Positions 9,529 to 17,596 of a stretch of DNA of 64,000 nt are shown one piece after another. Source of the stretch: Brachyspira pilosicoli P43/6/78. Its GTDB lineage: Bacteria; Spirochaetota; Brachyspiria; Brachyspirales; Brachyspiraceae. Under the pieces are notes generated by a model. That model was not told where the DNA came from, did not search any database, and worked only from the letters and a program-made list of their open reading frames with translations. The stretch covers positions 62,001 through 126,000 of the forward strand of contig NC_019908.1 in assembly GCF_000325665.1 (NCBI RefSeq). Direction: 5' to 3'. The stretch's first letter is position 1. The number at the start of each line of letters is the position of its first letter. A program made the position numbers and the translations under genes.

Positions 9529-10782
9529 ATGAGCGAACGTAGAGTTGTTATTACGGGTCTTGGAATTGTAAGTTGTCTTGGAAATGATGTTAAAACTTTC
9601 TGGGATAATCTTCTTAATGGTGTTTCTGGAATCAAGCCTCTTAGCAAATATTTTGATCCAGAAAAAGAACAATTAGTTACTAGAATAGGCGGTGAAGTGG
9701 CTGCTTTAGAAGGTGATTATTATTCTGATAAGAAGATGCTAAGAAGACTTGACCCTTTTATAACTTATGGTGTATATGCTGCTTATCATGCTTTAAAACA
9801 GGCTGGTATAGAGCCTAAGACAGGTTTTGATCCTTTGAGAGCAGGCTGTGTTCTTGGCAGCGGTATAGGCGGTATCACTACTCTTTTAAATAATCATAAT
9901 GTAATACTTGCTGACGGACCAAGCAGAGTTTCACCTTTCTTTGTTCCTATGCAAATTATTAATATGACACCTGGTTTAATAGCTATGGAATATGGCATGA
10001 ATGGTCCTAATTATAGTACAGTTACTGCTTGTGCTTCTTCAAACCATTCTATAGGTTTAGGATACAAGCATATTAAAGATAATGAAGCTGATATTATGAT
10101 AGTTGGCGGTTCTGAAGCTACTATCAATCCTCTTACTATAGCTGGATTTAATAATGCTAGAGCTTTATCTACTAAAAATGATGAACCTACTAAAGCTTCT
10201 AGACCTTTTGATAAGGGCAGAGACGGATTTGTTATAGCTGAGGGTGCTGGTATACTTGTACTTGAAGAGTATGAGCATGCTAAGAAAAGAAATGCTAATA
10301 TACTTGCTGAAGTTTCTGGATATGGTTTTACTTGTGATGCTAATCACATTACTGCACCTTTAGAAGATGGTGCTATGGGTGCTAGAGCTATGTCTTTGGC
10401 TATAGAGTCTGCGAAAATTTCTCCAGACAAGATTGACTATGTTAATACTCATGGTACTTCTACTCCTGTTGGAGATATTGCTGAGATTAAGGCTATTAAA
10501 AAGGCATTAGGTGAAGACCATGCTAAAAAGATAAAAGTTAACTCTACTAAGTCTATGACAGGTCATGCTTTGGGTGCTGCTGGCGGAATAGAGGCTATTG
10601 CTACTGTAATGAGTATAATAGATTCTAAAGTTCACCCTACTATTAATGTTGAAGAGCAAGACCCTGAATGTGATTTAGATGTTGTTGCTAATACGGCTCA
10701 AGACAAAAAAATAGAATATGCTATAAGCAATTCTTTTGGTTTTGGTGGACATAATGCTTCTATAGTATTTAAAAGAGTATAA
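9529..10782 (+). CDS. fabF: 3-oxoacyl-[acyl-carrier-protein] synthase II
   Basis: A 417-residue condensing enzyme that adds malonyl-ACP to acyl-ACP. It has the thiolase fold with the full Cys-His-His triad visible: Cys in TVTACASSNHS, His in NTHGTSTPVGD and His in KSMTGHALGAAGG. The C-terminal SNSFGFGGHNASIVF is characteristic. Length is normal for FabF. It is preceded by ATAGGAG and a terminator after acpP, and followed by its own terminator. It completes a compact fabG-acpP-fabF group. Confidence 0.96.
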   Translation: MSERRVVITGLGIVSCLGNDVKTFWDNLLNGVSGIKPLSKYFDPEKEQLVTRIGGEVAALEGDYYSDKKMLRRLDPFITYGVYAAYHALKQAGIEPKTGFDPLRAGCVLGSGIGGITTLLNNHNVILADGPSRVSPFFVPMQIINMTPGLIAMEYGMNGPNYSTVTACASSNHSIGLGYKHIKDNEADIMIVGGSEATINPLTIAGFNNARALSTKNDEPTKASRPFDKGRDGFVIAEGAGILVLEEYEHAKKRNANILAEVSGYGFTCDANHITAPLEDGAMGARAMSLAIESAKISPDKIDYVNTHGTSTPVGDIAEIKAIKKALGEDHAKKIKVNSTKSMTGHALGAAGGIEAIATVMSIIDSKVHPTINVEEQDPECDLDVVANTAQDKKIEYAISNSFGFGGHNASIVFKRV

Positions 10783-10804
10783 TAAATAGTTGATATAATA
10801 ATTT

Positions 10805-10846
10805 AAAAGTCATATTTAGTTTAATTACTAGGTATGACTTTTTTAT
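10805..10846 (+). terminator. intrinsic terminator after fabF
   Basis: A 10-bp stem AAAAGTCATA (10805-10814) / TATGACTTTT (10833-10842) with continuing T residues on the plus strand. Confidence 0.8.
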
Positions 10847-10892
10847 TTGCATAAATACTTTATAAATAATATATTAAACGACTATATTTTGT

Positions 10893-11219
10893 TATATAAA
10901 TTTTTTATTTTCTTTAACTTTTTCCCTCCTTCGCTCTGCGTACTTTGTCAAACTTTTACCATTCGGATACGCTTTGCGAAAGTGCAAATACTTAAGTTCT
11001 TAATCTATTTTTAGCGAAAGTACAAATAGATTATTTTGTATATATAAGATAATATCATATGTTTTTAGCTATATTTTATAAAAATGCAGTTCTTTTGGTT
11101 CTTTTATACCAATAAAAGAACTGGGGGTACGGGGGCTAGCCCCTGCAATAATTAAAATTAAAAAAATAAATTTTGAAAAACTTTAAAATTTTTAAGTATA
11201 TATACTACAATATATTTTT
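10893..11219 (+). repeat. 327-bp tandem repeat, unit A
   Basis: First copy of a unit that starts with TATATAA. It contains in order: a block with CGCTCTGCG and GCGAAAGTGCAAATAC, a hairpin on GTTCTTTT/AAAAGAAC, a G/C block GGGGGCTAGCCCC, and an A/T block with a promoter-like TTGAAA (11173-11178), 18-bp spacer and TATATA (11197-11202). No convincing gene lies in it. Together with unit B it fills most of the ~1-kb gap between fabF and the cyclophilin genes. Confidence 0.85.
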
Positions 11220-11547
11220 TATATAAGTTTTTGTTTTCTTCAACTTTTTCCCGCATACGCTCTGCGTACTTCGTCAAAGTTTTTATCCTTCGGATACGCT
11301 TTGCGAAAGTGCAAATACTTAAGTTCTTAATATATTTTTAGCGAAAGTACAAATAGATTATTTTTGTATATATAAGATAATATCATATGTTTTTAGCTAT
11401 ATTTTATAAAAATGCAGTTCTTTTGGTTCTTTTATACCAATAAAAGAACTTGGGGGTACGGGGGCTAGCCCCCGAAATAATTAAAATTAAAAAATAAATT
11501 TTGAAAAACTTTAAAATTTTTAAGTATATATACTACAATATATTTTT
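11220..11547 (+). repeat. 327-bp tandem repeat, unit B
   Basis: Second copy, nearly identical to unit A over the right-hand 250 bases and more diverged in the first 70 (the CGCATACGCTCTGCG block). The G/C block here is a perfect 14-base palindrome GGGGGCTAGCCCCC at 11460-11473. The promoter-like motif recurs at 11501-11530. Confidence 0.85.
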
Positions 11548-11700
11548 TATATAAGTTTTTATTTTCTTCAACTTTTTCCCGCCGCAAAAAGTTGCAAAAA
11601 GTGCAATATATTATTTTATAGATTTTTTACTATATTTTATAAAAATATAACATTTTTGTTTCTTTGAGGAAGCCAGACTGTCTAACTTCGCTAAAAAGAA
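11548..11700 (+). repeat. partial, diverged third copy of the tandem unit
   Basis: It starts with the same TATATAAG and CTTCAACTTTTTCCCGC boundary as unit B, then departs with CCGCAAAAAGTTGCAAAAAG; a piece resembling TATATTTTATAAAAAT of the unit recurs near 11631. It looks like an older, deleted copy. No gene is visible between here and the terminator at 11742. Confidence 0.6.
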
Positions 11701-11741
11701 CAAGAAAAAATTTATAAAACTTGAAAAAATTAGCATATAAA

Positions 11742-11775
11742 AAAGCGATAGGGCTTATTATAACTCTATCGCTTT
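11742..11775 (-). terminator. intrinsic terminator of the cyclophilin operon
   Basis: A 10-bp perfect stem AAAGCGATAG (11742-11751) / CTATCGCTTT (11766-11775); read on the minus strand it ends in a T run. It lies 25 bases after the last cyclophilin stop codon. Confidence 0.85.
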
Positions 11776-11799
11776 AATATTCTTATCTTTATTAATTAT

Positions 11800-12285
11800 T
11801 TATACTTCTTTGATATATACTTTGTTCATAGTTGAGTTTACAATAGGGTTGTCATTGTGGTCTCTTTGTAAAGCAACTATCTTATCGGCAACGTCCATTC
11901 CATTAACAACATTGCCCCAAACTGTATATTGTCCGTCTAAGAAAGGGCAGTCTGCTACACAAATAAAGAATTGTGAACCAGCACTGTCTGGATGCTGACT
12001 TCTTGCCATAGAGCATATTCCTCTTTTGTGTGATACATCATTAAACTCAGCTTCTATATTAAAACCAGGGCCTCCTGTACCATGTAAATGCCTTTTAGTA
12101 GGGTCTTTACTAGTAGGGTCTCCGCCTTGTATCATAAAGTTAGGTATTACTCTATGAAATCTAATTCCATCATAAAAGCCTTCATTTGCTAATTTTTTAA
12201 TAGCTTCCACATGTTTAGGAGCTTTGTCAGGATAGAATTCTATTTCTATAGTGCCGTAATCTGTTTCTATAAATAAATGTTCCAT
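11800..12285 (-). CDS. peptidyl-prolyl cis-trans isomerase, cyclophilin type (cytoplasmic form)
   Basis: A 161-residue single-domain cyclophilin that speeds proline isomerisation during protein folding. It shows the catalytic RFHRVIPNFMIQGGDP and the SMARSQ...AGSQFFICVAD and LDGQYTVWGNVVNGMD core. There is no signal peptide, so it should stay in the cytoplasm. It follows a second cyclophilin gene by 17 bases, with AAAGGA before its ATG. The two share long identical stretches, including almost all active-site residues, and arose by tandem duplication. It is the last gene before a strong terminator. Confidence 0.93.
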   Translation of the reverse strand: MEHLFIETDYGTIEIEFYPDKAPKHVEAIKKLANEGFYDGIRFHRVIPNFMIQGGDPTSKDPTKRHLHGTGGPGFNIEAEFNDVSHKRGICSMARSQHPDSAGSQFFICVADCPFLDGQYTVWGNVVNGMDVADKIVALQRDHNDNPIVNSTMNKVYIKEV

Positions 12286-12302
12286 TATTTTTCCTTTATT
12301 TA

Positions 12303-12869
12303 TTATTTTACATATACTTTATTCATTTTAGCAGGAGTAAGAGGGTTATCATTAGCATCTCTTTTAAGATTAACTATCTTGTCTACAGTATCCATTCCCT
12401 TAATAACCTCACCCCAAACAGTATATTGTCCATCTAAAAAAGGACTATCAGCTACACAAATAAAGAACTGTGAACCAGCACTATTTATATTCTGACTTCT
12501 AGCCATAGAGCATATTCCTCTTTTATGAGAAACATCATTAAACTCAGCAGGTATTACAAAGTCAGGACCGCCTGTACCATGTAAAGCTCTGTTAGGCTGT
12601 TTGCTTAATGGGTCGCCGCCTTGTATCATAAAACCAGGTATTACTCTGTGAAAGAGTGTGCCGTTATAAAAGCCCTCATTTGCTAATTTTTTAATAGCTT
12701 CCACATGTTTAGGAGCTTTGTCAGGATAGAAAGCTATCTCTATAGTACCATAATCTGTTTCTATAAACAAATGCTCTTTAGACGTTTTTGGCTTCTGTGC
12801 CAATAATACTGCTGTAAATGTTATTATCGCTAAAAATGATAATAAAATGATTTTTGTCTTTTTCAACAT
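12303..12869 (-). CDS. peptidyl-prolyl cis-trans isomerase, cyclophilin type (exported form)
   Basis: A 188-residue cyclophilin identical in layout to its neighbour but with an N-terminal signal peptide (LLSFLAIITFTAVLLA followed by QKP), so it probably acts in the periplasm. Core motifs LFHRVIPGFMIQGGDP and GSQFFICVADSPFLDGQYTV are intact. The first mature residues (EHLFIETDYGTIEI) match the cytoplasmic copy exactly, so the duplicates differ mainly in location. It starts 30 bases after the LysM protein gene and is probably co-transcribed with it. Confidence 0.93.
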   Translation of the reverse strand: MLKKTKIILLSFLAIITFTAVLLAQKPKTSKEHLFIETDYGTIEIAFYPDKAPKHVEAIKKLANEGFYNGTLFHRVIPGFMIQGGDPLSKQPNRALHGTGGPDFVIPAEFNDVSHKRGICSMARSQNINSAGSQFFICVADSPFLDGQYTVWGEVIKGMDTVDKIVNLKRDANDNPLTPAKMNKVYVK

Positions 12870-12898
12870 TAAACTTTATTTCCTCTCTTATATATTAT

Positions 12899-14032
12899 TT
12901 ATTTTATATCTTTTATATTACCATACTCATTATTAGAGTCATAAGTACCATCTCTAGTTTCACCTTTAAGACTAGGTATTAATAATATTTGTCCGTTTAT
13001 GATGATGTTAGGGTCTTTTATTTTATCTTTATTAGCTTCATATATTTTTTTCCATAAATTACCATCACCATATATAAAGTCATAAGAAGCTATTTTCCAT
13101 AATGAATCAGTACCAACTTTTCTATATTGAACTTTATAATATTTAGGGAATAATACTCCTGTTGTTTCTACTATAGTAGTTTCTTGATTATAATCAGCAC
13201 CATTATACATAGCATTAACCATTTCTATTACAAGTTTTGAATTAAATAATGAATTAGAAAAATCCTCACCGTCTAGTGCTTGTTTAGCAAATATTAATGT
13301 AGTTGATGCTTGATTATAATTAGTCATTTTTGTTTCATTATATCCATCTTCTTTAGCTTTATTTAGAGCTTCTTGTGCTTTTGCATAAGCTATAGGAGCT
13401 TCAAGCATATCTAATATATTAATTGCTTCATTTGCATTTGAAATAGAGTTATTATAGTCTTTTGCTTTTGAGAACATTACAGCGTTATATCTTAAATTTA
13501 ATATTTTATTATCATTACTGTCAGCGTTAGTTATAGCACCTTCATTAATAAGATAATCTCTTCTTAAACCTATTGATACCAAATCATAACCTAATTTAGA
13601 TTTTAAAGAAGAATCAGTATATTTTGTTATAGAGTTGCTGTAATCTGTATCATTAGTAGCAGCATTAAATATAGTGTTTCCAGCTTCATAGTCCATAACA
13701 GAGTCTTCATAAAGAGATATAGAAGATTCATTAGTATCTCCTCCAACACCTTTAAGTAAAGCTAAGTTTCTTTCAGCATATCTTTGAGCATTCAAAACTA
13801 ATCCATATACTCCAAATTTAGCTATAACTTTATCAGAATACTCTTTACTTTGTCTAGAAAACTCAACGCTTTGAGTATAATCACCAGCATTATGAGCCTC
13901 TATAGCTAATTCTCTATATCTTTGTGCTAATTGATAATCTTCACTGTCTTTTATATTTTCATTTGTAATATTAGTATCTTGTCCATATATTAAATAACAA
14001 GCTGCAAAAAGAATTAATAATACTTTTTTCAT
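12899..14032 (-). CDS. exported LysM-domain protein
   Basis: A 377-residue protein with a signal peptide (MKKVLLILFAACYLIYG). The central ~280 residues are helical, with TPR-like segments (AIEAHNAGDYTQSVEFSRQS). Residues about 310-362 are a LysM domain (DSLWKIASYDFIYGDGNLWK ... NIIINGQILLIP), which binds N-acetylglucosamine of peptidoglycan. GGAG precedes its ATG. It follows a small lipoprotein gene by 14 bases and precedes the exported cyclophilin by 30, giving a likely four-gene envelope operon. The overall architecture resembles LysM proteins of treponemes; no enzymatic domain is visible. Confidence 0.87.
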   Translation of the reverse strand: MKKVLLILFAACYLIYGQDTNITNENIKDSEDYQLAQRYRELAIEAHNAGDYTQSVEFSRQSKEYSDKVIAKFGVYGLVLNAQRYAERNLALLKGVGGDTNESSISLYEDSVMDYEAGNTIFNAATNDTDYSNSITKYTDSSLKSKLGYDLVSIGLRRDYLINEGAITNADSNDNKILNLRYNAVMFSKAKDYNNSISNANEAINILDMLEAPIAYAKAQEALNKAKEDGYNETKMTNYNQASTTLIFAKQALDGEDFSNSLFNSKLVIEMVNAMYNGADYNQETTIVETTGVLFPKYYKVQYRKVGTDSLWKIASYDFIYGDGNLWKKIYEANKDKIKDPNIIINGQILLIPSLKGETRDGTYDSNNEYGNIKDIK

Positions 14033-14046
14033 AATAAAACTCCATA

Positions 14047-14634
14047 TTAATTATTAGTAGGATTTTCTAAAACTTCTATTTGTTTAATTTTATCATCAGC
14101 CTCTTGAATACCTTTTAGGCTGTTATCAAATAGTTCTTTTGTATTAAAGAAAGCTTTGCTATGATAATCTCTTGTTTTAAGGAAAGAATCAACAGCAAGC
14201 TCATAGTTATTTGTGCTTAAAGCAGATAAAGCATTAATATAGTTTAATTCAGCAAGTTCATAATTTTCTTTATCAACTATATATGCTTTAATATCTTTAG
14301 AATATACTCTATTTCTTGAAGTTTCAGCTTTTAATTCTTCAGCATATACAGGCAAACCTTCATTTAAAACAACTAAATATGCATTTGAAGCAGTAGTGAG
14401 CAATTCTTTTACAGTATCTGGCTCTTTATTTTCATCTATAAGTATAGTTGCTTCTGCAAAGCTTGATTCAGCTATATCGAATTGTTCTTTAGAATAATTT
14501 TGAAGTTCGTATTTAATCGTTTTATCTCTTAAAGTTGAAGCATCTTTATACTCTTTAAGCGGCATAGATGCTCCGCAAGATATGATAACAGATAAAATAG
14601 AAGTAAGTATTGTTATGTGTTTGATTGCTTTCAT
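14047..14634 (-). CDS. helical lipoprotein, first gene of the LysM/cyclophilin operon
   Basis: A 195-residue lipoprotein (signal ITILTSILSVIISC, lipobox IISC). The mature part is almost entirely charged amphipathic helix with repeated YELA/FDIA-type units (EQFDIAESSFAEATILIDEN, NYELAELNYINALSALSTNN), resembling the DUF4398-like lipoproteins of spirochaetes; this assignment is tentative. It is led by a good promoter and GGAG ribosome site. Its partner downstream binds peptidoglycan through LysM, so the pair may link the outer membrane or periplasm to the wall. Confidence 0.8.
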   Translation of the reverse strand: MKAIKHITILTSILSVIISCGASMPLKEYKDASTLRDKTIKYELQNYSKEQFDIAESSFAEATILIDENKEPDTVKELLTTASNAYLVVLNEGLPVYAEELKAETSRNRVYSKDIKAYIVDKENYELAELNYINALSALSTNNYELAVDSFLKTRDYHSKAFFNTKELFDNSLKGIQEADDKIKQIEVLENPTNN

Positions 14635-14674
14635 AATATTATACTCCGAAAAAACTACAATATTTTATTGTTCT

Positions 14675-14703
14675 AATATAATATTACAGAAGATAAAAGT
14701 CAA
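14675..14703 (-). promoter_or_regulatory. promoter of the lipoprotein-LysM-cyclophilin operon
   Basis: On the minus strand TTGACT (14703-14698), 17-bp spacer, TATATT (14680-14675), about 40 bases before the start codon at 14634. Confidence 0.65.
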
Positions 14704-14738
14704 TAGTTTATTATAAATAATATAATTTTACAATAAAA

Positions 14739-14770
14739 AAAGCACTGATAATAAAAACTATCAATGCTTT
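14739..14770 (-). terminator. intrinsic terminator after rpsU
   Basis: A stem with one mismatch, AAAGCA-C-TGATA (14739-14750) / TATCA-A-TGCTTT (14759-14770), followed on the minus strand by a T run. It lies 23 bases beyond the rpsU stop. Confidence 0.8.
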
Positions 14771-14793
14771 AAGATTTATCAGATTAGATAAGT

Positions 14794-15003
14794 TTATAGT
14801 AAACCTAATCTGCGTTCTTTTTTGATTTTTCTTTTCATTCTTTTAAGAGCTTTCTCTCTTTGAAGTTTTTTCTCAAGAGAAGGTTTTTTGTAGAATTGTT
14901 TTTCTTTTAATTCTTGTAAAATACCTTCGTTTTCGCAAGCTCTTCTAAATCTTTTAATAACGCTTTCAACTGGTTCACCTTCATTAGCGAAAATACGTAC
15001 CAA
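14794..15003 (-). CDS. rpsU: 30S ribosomal protein S21
   Basis: A 69-residue, highly basic small-subunit protein with the family sequence VESVIKRFRRACENEGIL followed by a Lys/Arg-rich tail (KRMKRKIKKERRLGLL). The start is a TTG: an in-frame TAA lies directly before it, and AGGTGAG stands five bases upstream, so no other start is possible while keeping the conserved N-terminus. It lies 31 bases after a tRNA-Met gene and is probably co-transcribed with it. Confidence 0.95.
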   Translation of the reverse strand: MVRIFANEGEPVESVIKRFRRACENEGILQELKEKQFYKKPSLEKKLQREKALKRMKRKIKKERRLGLL

Positions 15004-15033
15004 TTAACTCACCTGCCTTTTGATTAAAGTTAT

Positions 15034-15107
15034 TAGCGGCGAAGGGACTTGAACCCCTGACACTGCGGATATGAGCCGCATGCTCTAACCACCTGAGCCA
15101 CGCCGCC
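15034..15107 (-). tRNA. tRNA-Met (CAT), elongator type
   Basis: A 74-nt cloverleaf on the minus strand: acceptor GGCGGCG / CGCCGCT (G1-U72 wobble), D arm GCTC..GAGC, anticodon stem TGCGG / CCGCA with loop CTCATAT (anticodon CAT), T arm AGGGG-TTCAAGT-CCCTT, discriminator A. CCA is not encoded. The G1-U72 acceptor closely matches elongator tRNA-Met of low-GC bacteria. An Ile2 (lysidine) identity cannot be fully excluded by eye. Confidence 0.9.
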
Positions 15108-15112
15108 AAGAA

Positions 15113-15138
15113 TAAAAAAAGCCTTTATTATTGGCTAT
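15113..15138 (-). terminator. weak hairpin between the two tRNA genes
   Basis: Minus-strand AGCC / GGCT (4 bp, 9-nt loop) followed by seven T. It could be a weak terminator or a processing site between initiator and elongator tRNA-Met. Confidence 0.35.
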
Positions 15139-15211
15139 TAGCGGGGGCAGGACTTGAACCTACGGCCTTTGGGTTATGAGCCCAACGAGCTACCAACTGC
15201 TCCACCCCGCG
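15139..15211 (-). tRNA. initiator tRNA-fMet (CAT)
   Basis: A 73-nt cloverleaf on the minus strand with initiator hallmarks: 5' CGCGGGG, an unpaired first acceptor position (C1 opposite U72), and three consecutive G-C pairs next to the anticodon loop (TTGGG-CTCATAA-CCCAA). T arm TAGG-TTCAAGT-CCTG. CCA is not encoded. The usual mismatch is C1-A72; here position 72 reads U, but the required lack of pairing is kept. Confidence 0.95.
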
Positions 15212-15231
15212 ATGTATAAATATTGATATGC

Positions 15232-15259
15232 ATATTATACTATTTGTTAAAAAAGTCAA
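15232..15259 (-). promoter_or_regulatory. candidate promoter for the tRNA-rpsU unit
   Basis: On the minus strand TTGACT (15259-15254), then TAATAT (15237-15232) at 16 bp; a TATAAT overlaps it (15239-15234) but at a short 14-bp spacing. It is positioned just before the initiator tRNA 5' end at 15211. Confidence 0.5.
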
Positions 15260-15347
15260 GTATTTTTTTACAATGAAATTTAGATAAAATATTTCATTAT
15301 ACTAATATTATTATTAATGTTATAAAAAATTACTTATTAATAATAAC

Positions 15348-15376
15348 TTGACAATACTTATATCTTAAATTATAAT
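15348..15376 (+). promoter_or_regulatory. consensus promoter for frr-uppS-cdsA
   Basis: Perfect consensus: TTGACA at 15348-15353, 17-bp spacer, TATAAT at 15371-15376, 31 bases before the frr ATG. It is the strongest-looking promoter in the window. Confidence 0.8.
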
Positions 15377-15407
15377 TGGCTCAAATAATTTTAAGAGGTT
15401 TTAATCT

Positions 15408-15956
15408 ATGTCAAAAGAATCCTATAAAGATAGAATGGAAAAGGCTATTAATAGTTTACAAAATGATTTGAAAGGTATTAGAACAGGAAGAGCAAATGCT
15501 TCTATATTAGATGGTGTAAAAGTTGAAGCTTACGGCAGCAGTATGCCGCTTAAACAAGTTGGCAACGTTTCTACTCCTGATGCTAAAACTATAATGATAC
15601 AGCCTTTTGATAAAGCATTGGTAGGAGACATAGAAAAGGCTATATTAAAAGCTGATTTGGGTTTCAATCCTTTTAATGACGGCGGTAATATTAGAATTAT
15701 GGTGCCTGAGCTTACTAAAGAAAGAAGAGAAGAATTAAAAAAAGGTGTAAGACATAGAGGCGAAGAAGCTAAAATTGCTATACGTAATATAAGAAGAGAT
15801 GAAAACGATATTATAAAAAAAGATTTAAAAGATAAAACTATTACTGAAGATGAATCTAAAAATCTTGAGAAAAAAATACAAAATGATACAGATAGTTATA
15901 TCAAAAAAGTTGATGAGTTAATTACTTCAAAAGAAAAAGAATTAGATAAAATATAA
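15408..15956 (+). CDS. frr: ribosome recycling factor
   Basis: A 182-residue protein that, with EF-G, splits post-termination ribosomes. It has the conserved KGIRTGRANASILDGVKVEAYG, the SMPLKQVGNVSTPDAKTIMI strand block, and the helical end VRHRGEEAKIAIRNIRRD. Length is typical. AAGAGG precedes ATG. It heads the frr-uppS-cdsA block found in many bacteria; uppS starts three bases after its stop. Confidence 0.96.
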   Translation: MSKESYKDRMEKAINSLQNDLKGIRTGRANASILDGVKVEAYGSSMPLKQVGNVSTPDAKTIMIQPFDKALVGDIEKAILKADLGFNPFNDGGNIRIMVPELTKERREELKKGVRHRGEEAKIAIRNIRRDENDIIKKDLKDKTITEDESKNLEKKIQNDTDSYIKKVDELITSKEKELDKI

Positions 15957-15958
15957 TT

Positions 15959-16684
15959 ATGATGACAGAAAAGGATAATAAAGTTCCTTCACATGTTGCT
16001 ATAATTATGGACGGTAACGGCAGATGGGCTAAAGCTAGAAACAAGTCTAGAAGTTTTGGACATAGGGCTGGAAGTGAAAATGTTATTAATATAGTAGAAG
16101 CATGCTGTGAACTTAATATTAAATATCTAACATTATATGCTTTTTCTACAGAGAATTGGAAAAGACCTGAAGAAGAAAAAAAGGCTTTATTTAAGCTTCT
16201 AAAAGAGTTTTACAAAAAAGAAATTAAAAGACTTATTTCAAATAATATTTTGGTAAAGCATATAGGAGATATATCTAAATTTCCAAAAGATACTATAGAA
16301 ACTATAGAAGAAACAGAAAAAGAAACTCTAGAGAAATGCAAAAATCCAATACTTACAGTGGTGTTGGCATTAAATTATGGTTTTAGAGATGAGCTTAAAA
16401 CTGCTATAAAAAATATGTATGCTGATGTATTATCAAATAAGATTAATATAGAAGATATTGATGAGAACTCTATAGGAAATTATTTATATACAAAAGATAT
16501 ACCAGACCCAGATTTTGTAATAAGAACTTCTGGGGAACATAGATTAAGTAATTTTTTAATGTATCAAGCATCATACAGTGAATTATATTTTACTGATATA
16601 TTATGGCCAGATTTTTCTAAAGATAATTTCAAAAAAGCTATAGAAGAATATTCAAACAGAAACAGAAGATACGGAGGCTTATAA
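15959..16684 (+). CDS. uppS: isoprenyl transferase (undecaprenyl diphosphate synthase)
   Basis: A 241-residue cis-prenyltransferase that condenses isopentenyl units onto farnesyl diphosphate to make the lipid carrier for peptidoglycan and other surface polymers. Motifs: IIMDGNGRWAKAR with catalytic Asp, FGHRAGSE, YAFSTENWKRP, and the C-terminal RTSGEHRLSNFLMYQ and ELYFTDILWPDF. No ribosome site is evident before the ATG pair at 15959/15962, so translation is probably coupled to frr. cdsA begins four bases after the stop with its GGAGG inside uppS. Confidence 0.95.
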   Translation: MMTEKDNKVPSHVAIIMDGNGRWAKARNKSRSFGHRAGSENVINIVEACCELNIKYLTLYAFSTENWKRPEEEKKALFKLLKEFYKKEIKRLISNNILVKHIGDISKFPKDTIETIEETEKETLEKCKNPILTVVLALNYGFRDELKTAIKNMYADVLSNKINIEDIDENSIGNYLYTKDIPDPDFVIRTSGEHRLSNFLMYQASYSELYFTDILWPDFSKDNFKKAIEEYSNRNRRYGGL

Positions 16685-16687
16685 GAT

Positions 16688-17596
16688 ATGAAGGGAAGAC
16701 TTATATCTGTAGCATTAACTTTACCATTATTTACTATTATATTGCTTTACAATAGAGTTATTTTTCTCTTTCATGCTTTGATATTAGCTATTTCTATAAT
16801 AAGTACATTAGAAATATTTAATATGGCTAAGGTTTATAGGCAAAAGAATTTTAGAACAGTAATAACAACTATAGCAGCTATGGTTTTAGGATATGTTATT
16901 ACCATATGCGGTACTAATATACTTCATGGAGATTTTTCACGTCTTTATAAGTTTACTCAAATAAATAATATTTCTATGAGCTTATCGCTTGTTATGGTAT
17001 TTGTTTTAATAGCCGTTCTTTTTATAATAAATATGTTTAAGGTGAATGTATCTACTTTTGAAGAGAGGGGCAGGGCTATACTTACTGCGGTATTTTGTTT
17101 TATATATGTTGGACTTGGAGTATGGCATATATCTTTAATGCGTTTTATGACTAGCGGTAAATATTATATTGTATTTATATTATTATGTGCTTGGCTTAGT
17201 GATACTGGCGGATATGTGGTTGGAAGGAAATTTGGAAAACATAAACTTTCAAATAGTGCCTCTCCAAATAAAAGTTACGAAGGTTTAGTAGGTATGTTTT
17301 TATTTACAATACCTGTTTCTATACTTTATTATTATTTATATTCAAATGGATATTTAAGCTTAGTGCTTGGGAAAGATATACCTACATTTTCTCTATCACA
17401 GATAATATGGCTTACTGTAATATTTACATTAACAGGTTTTCTTGGGGATATGGGAGAGAGCCTAATTAAAAGAATGTATGATACTAAAGATTCAAGCAAG
17501 ATGTTCCCGGGTCATGGCGGAGTATTTGATATATTTGACAGCGTGATATTGACTGCACCTATATCTTATTACATTATAATAATATTATTAAATTAA
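16688..17596 (+). CDS. cdsA: phosphatidate cytidylyltransferase
   Basis: A 302-residue multi-pass membrane enzyme that makes CDP-diacylglycerol, the precursor of bacterial phospholipids. Hydrophobic helices cover most of the length. The CDP-transferase signature is visible in the C-terminal half: LSDTGGYVVGRKFGKHKLS, ASPNKSYEGLVG and FLGDMGESLIKRMYDTKDSS with PGHGGVFDIFDS. It closes the frr-uppS-cdsA operon; the dxr and rseP genes that often follow are absent, and the next gene is convergent with a four-base overlap. Confidence 0.95.
   Translation: MKGRLISVALTLPLFTIILLYNRVIFLFHALILAISIISTLEIFNMAKVYRQKNFRTVITTIAAMVLGYVITICGTNILHGDFSRLYKFTQINNISMSLSLVMVFVLIAVLFIINMFKVNVSTFEERGRAILTAVFCFIYVGLGVWHISLMRFMTSGKYYIVFILLCAWLSDTGGYVVGRKFGKHKLSNSASPNKSYEGLVGMFLFTIPVSILYYYLYSNGYLSLVLGKDIPTFSLSQIIWLTVIFTLTGFLGDMGESLIKRMYDTKDSSKMFPGHGGVFDIFDSVILTAPISYYIIIILLN

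Noticed and set aside
10893-11700. Insertion sequence in the fabF-cyclophilin gap
   Set aside because: There is no transposase frame, no terminal inverted repeats around the unit and no target duplication that I can see; it is a tandem non-coding repeat.
11810-12495. Two similar plus-strand open frames (11810-11998 and 12277-12495)
   Set aside because: They are antisense shadows of the two duplicated cyclophilin genes; their similarity simply reflects that duplication.
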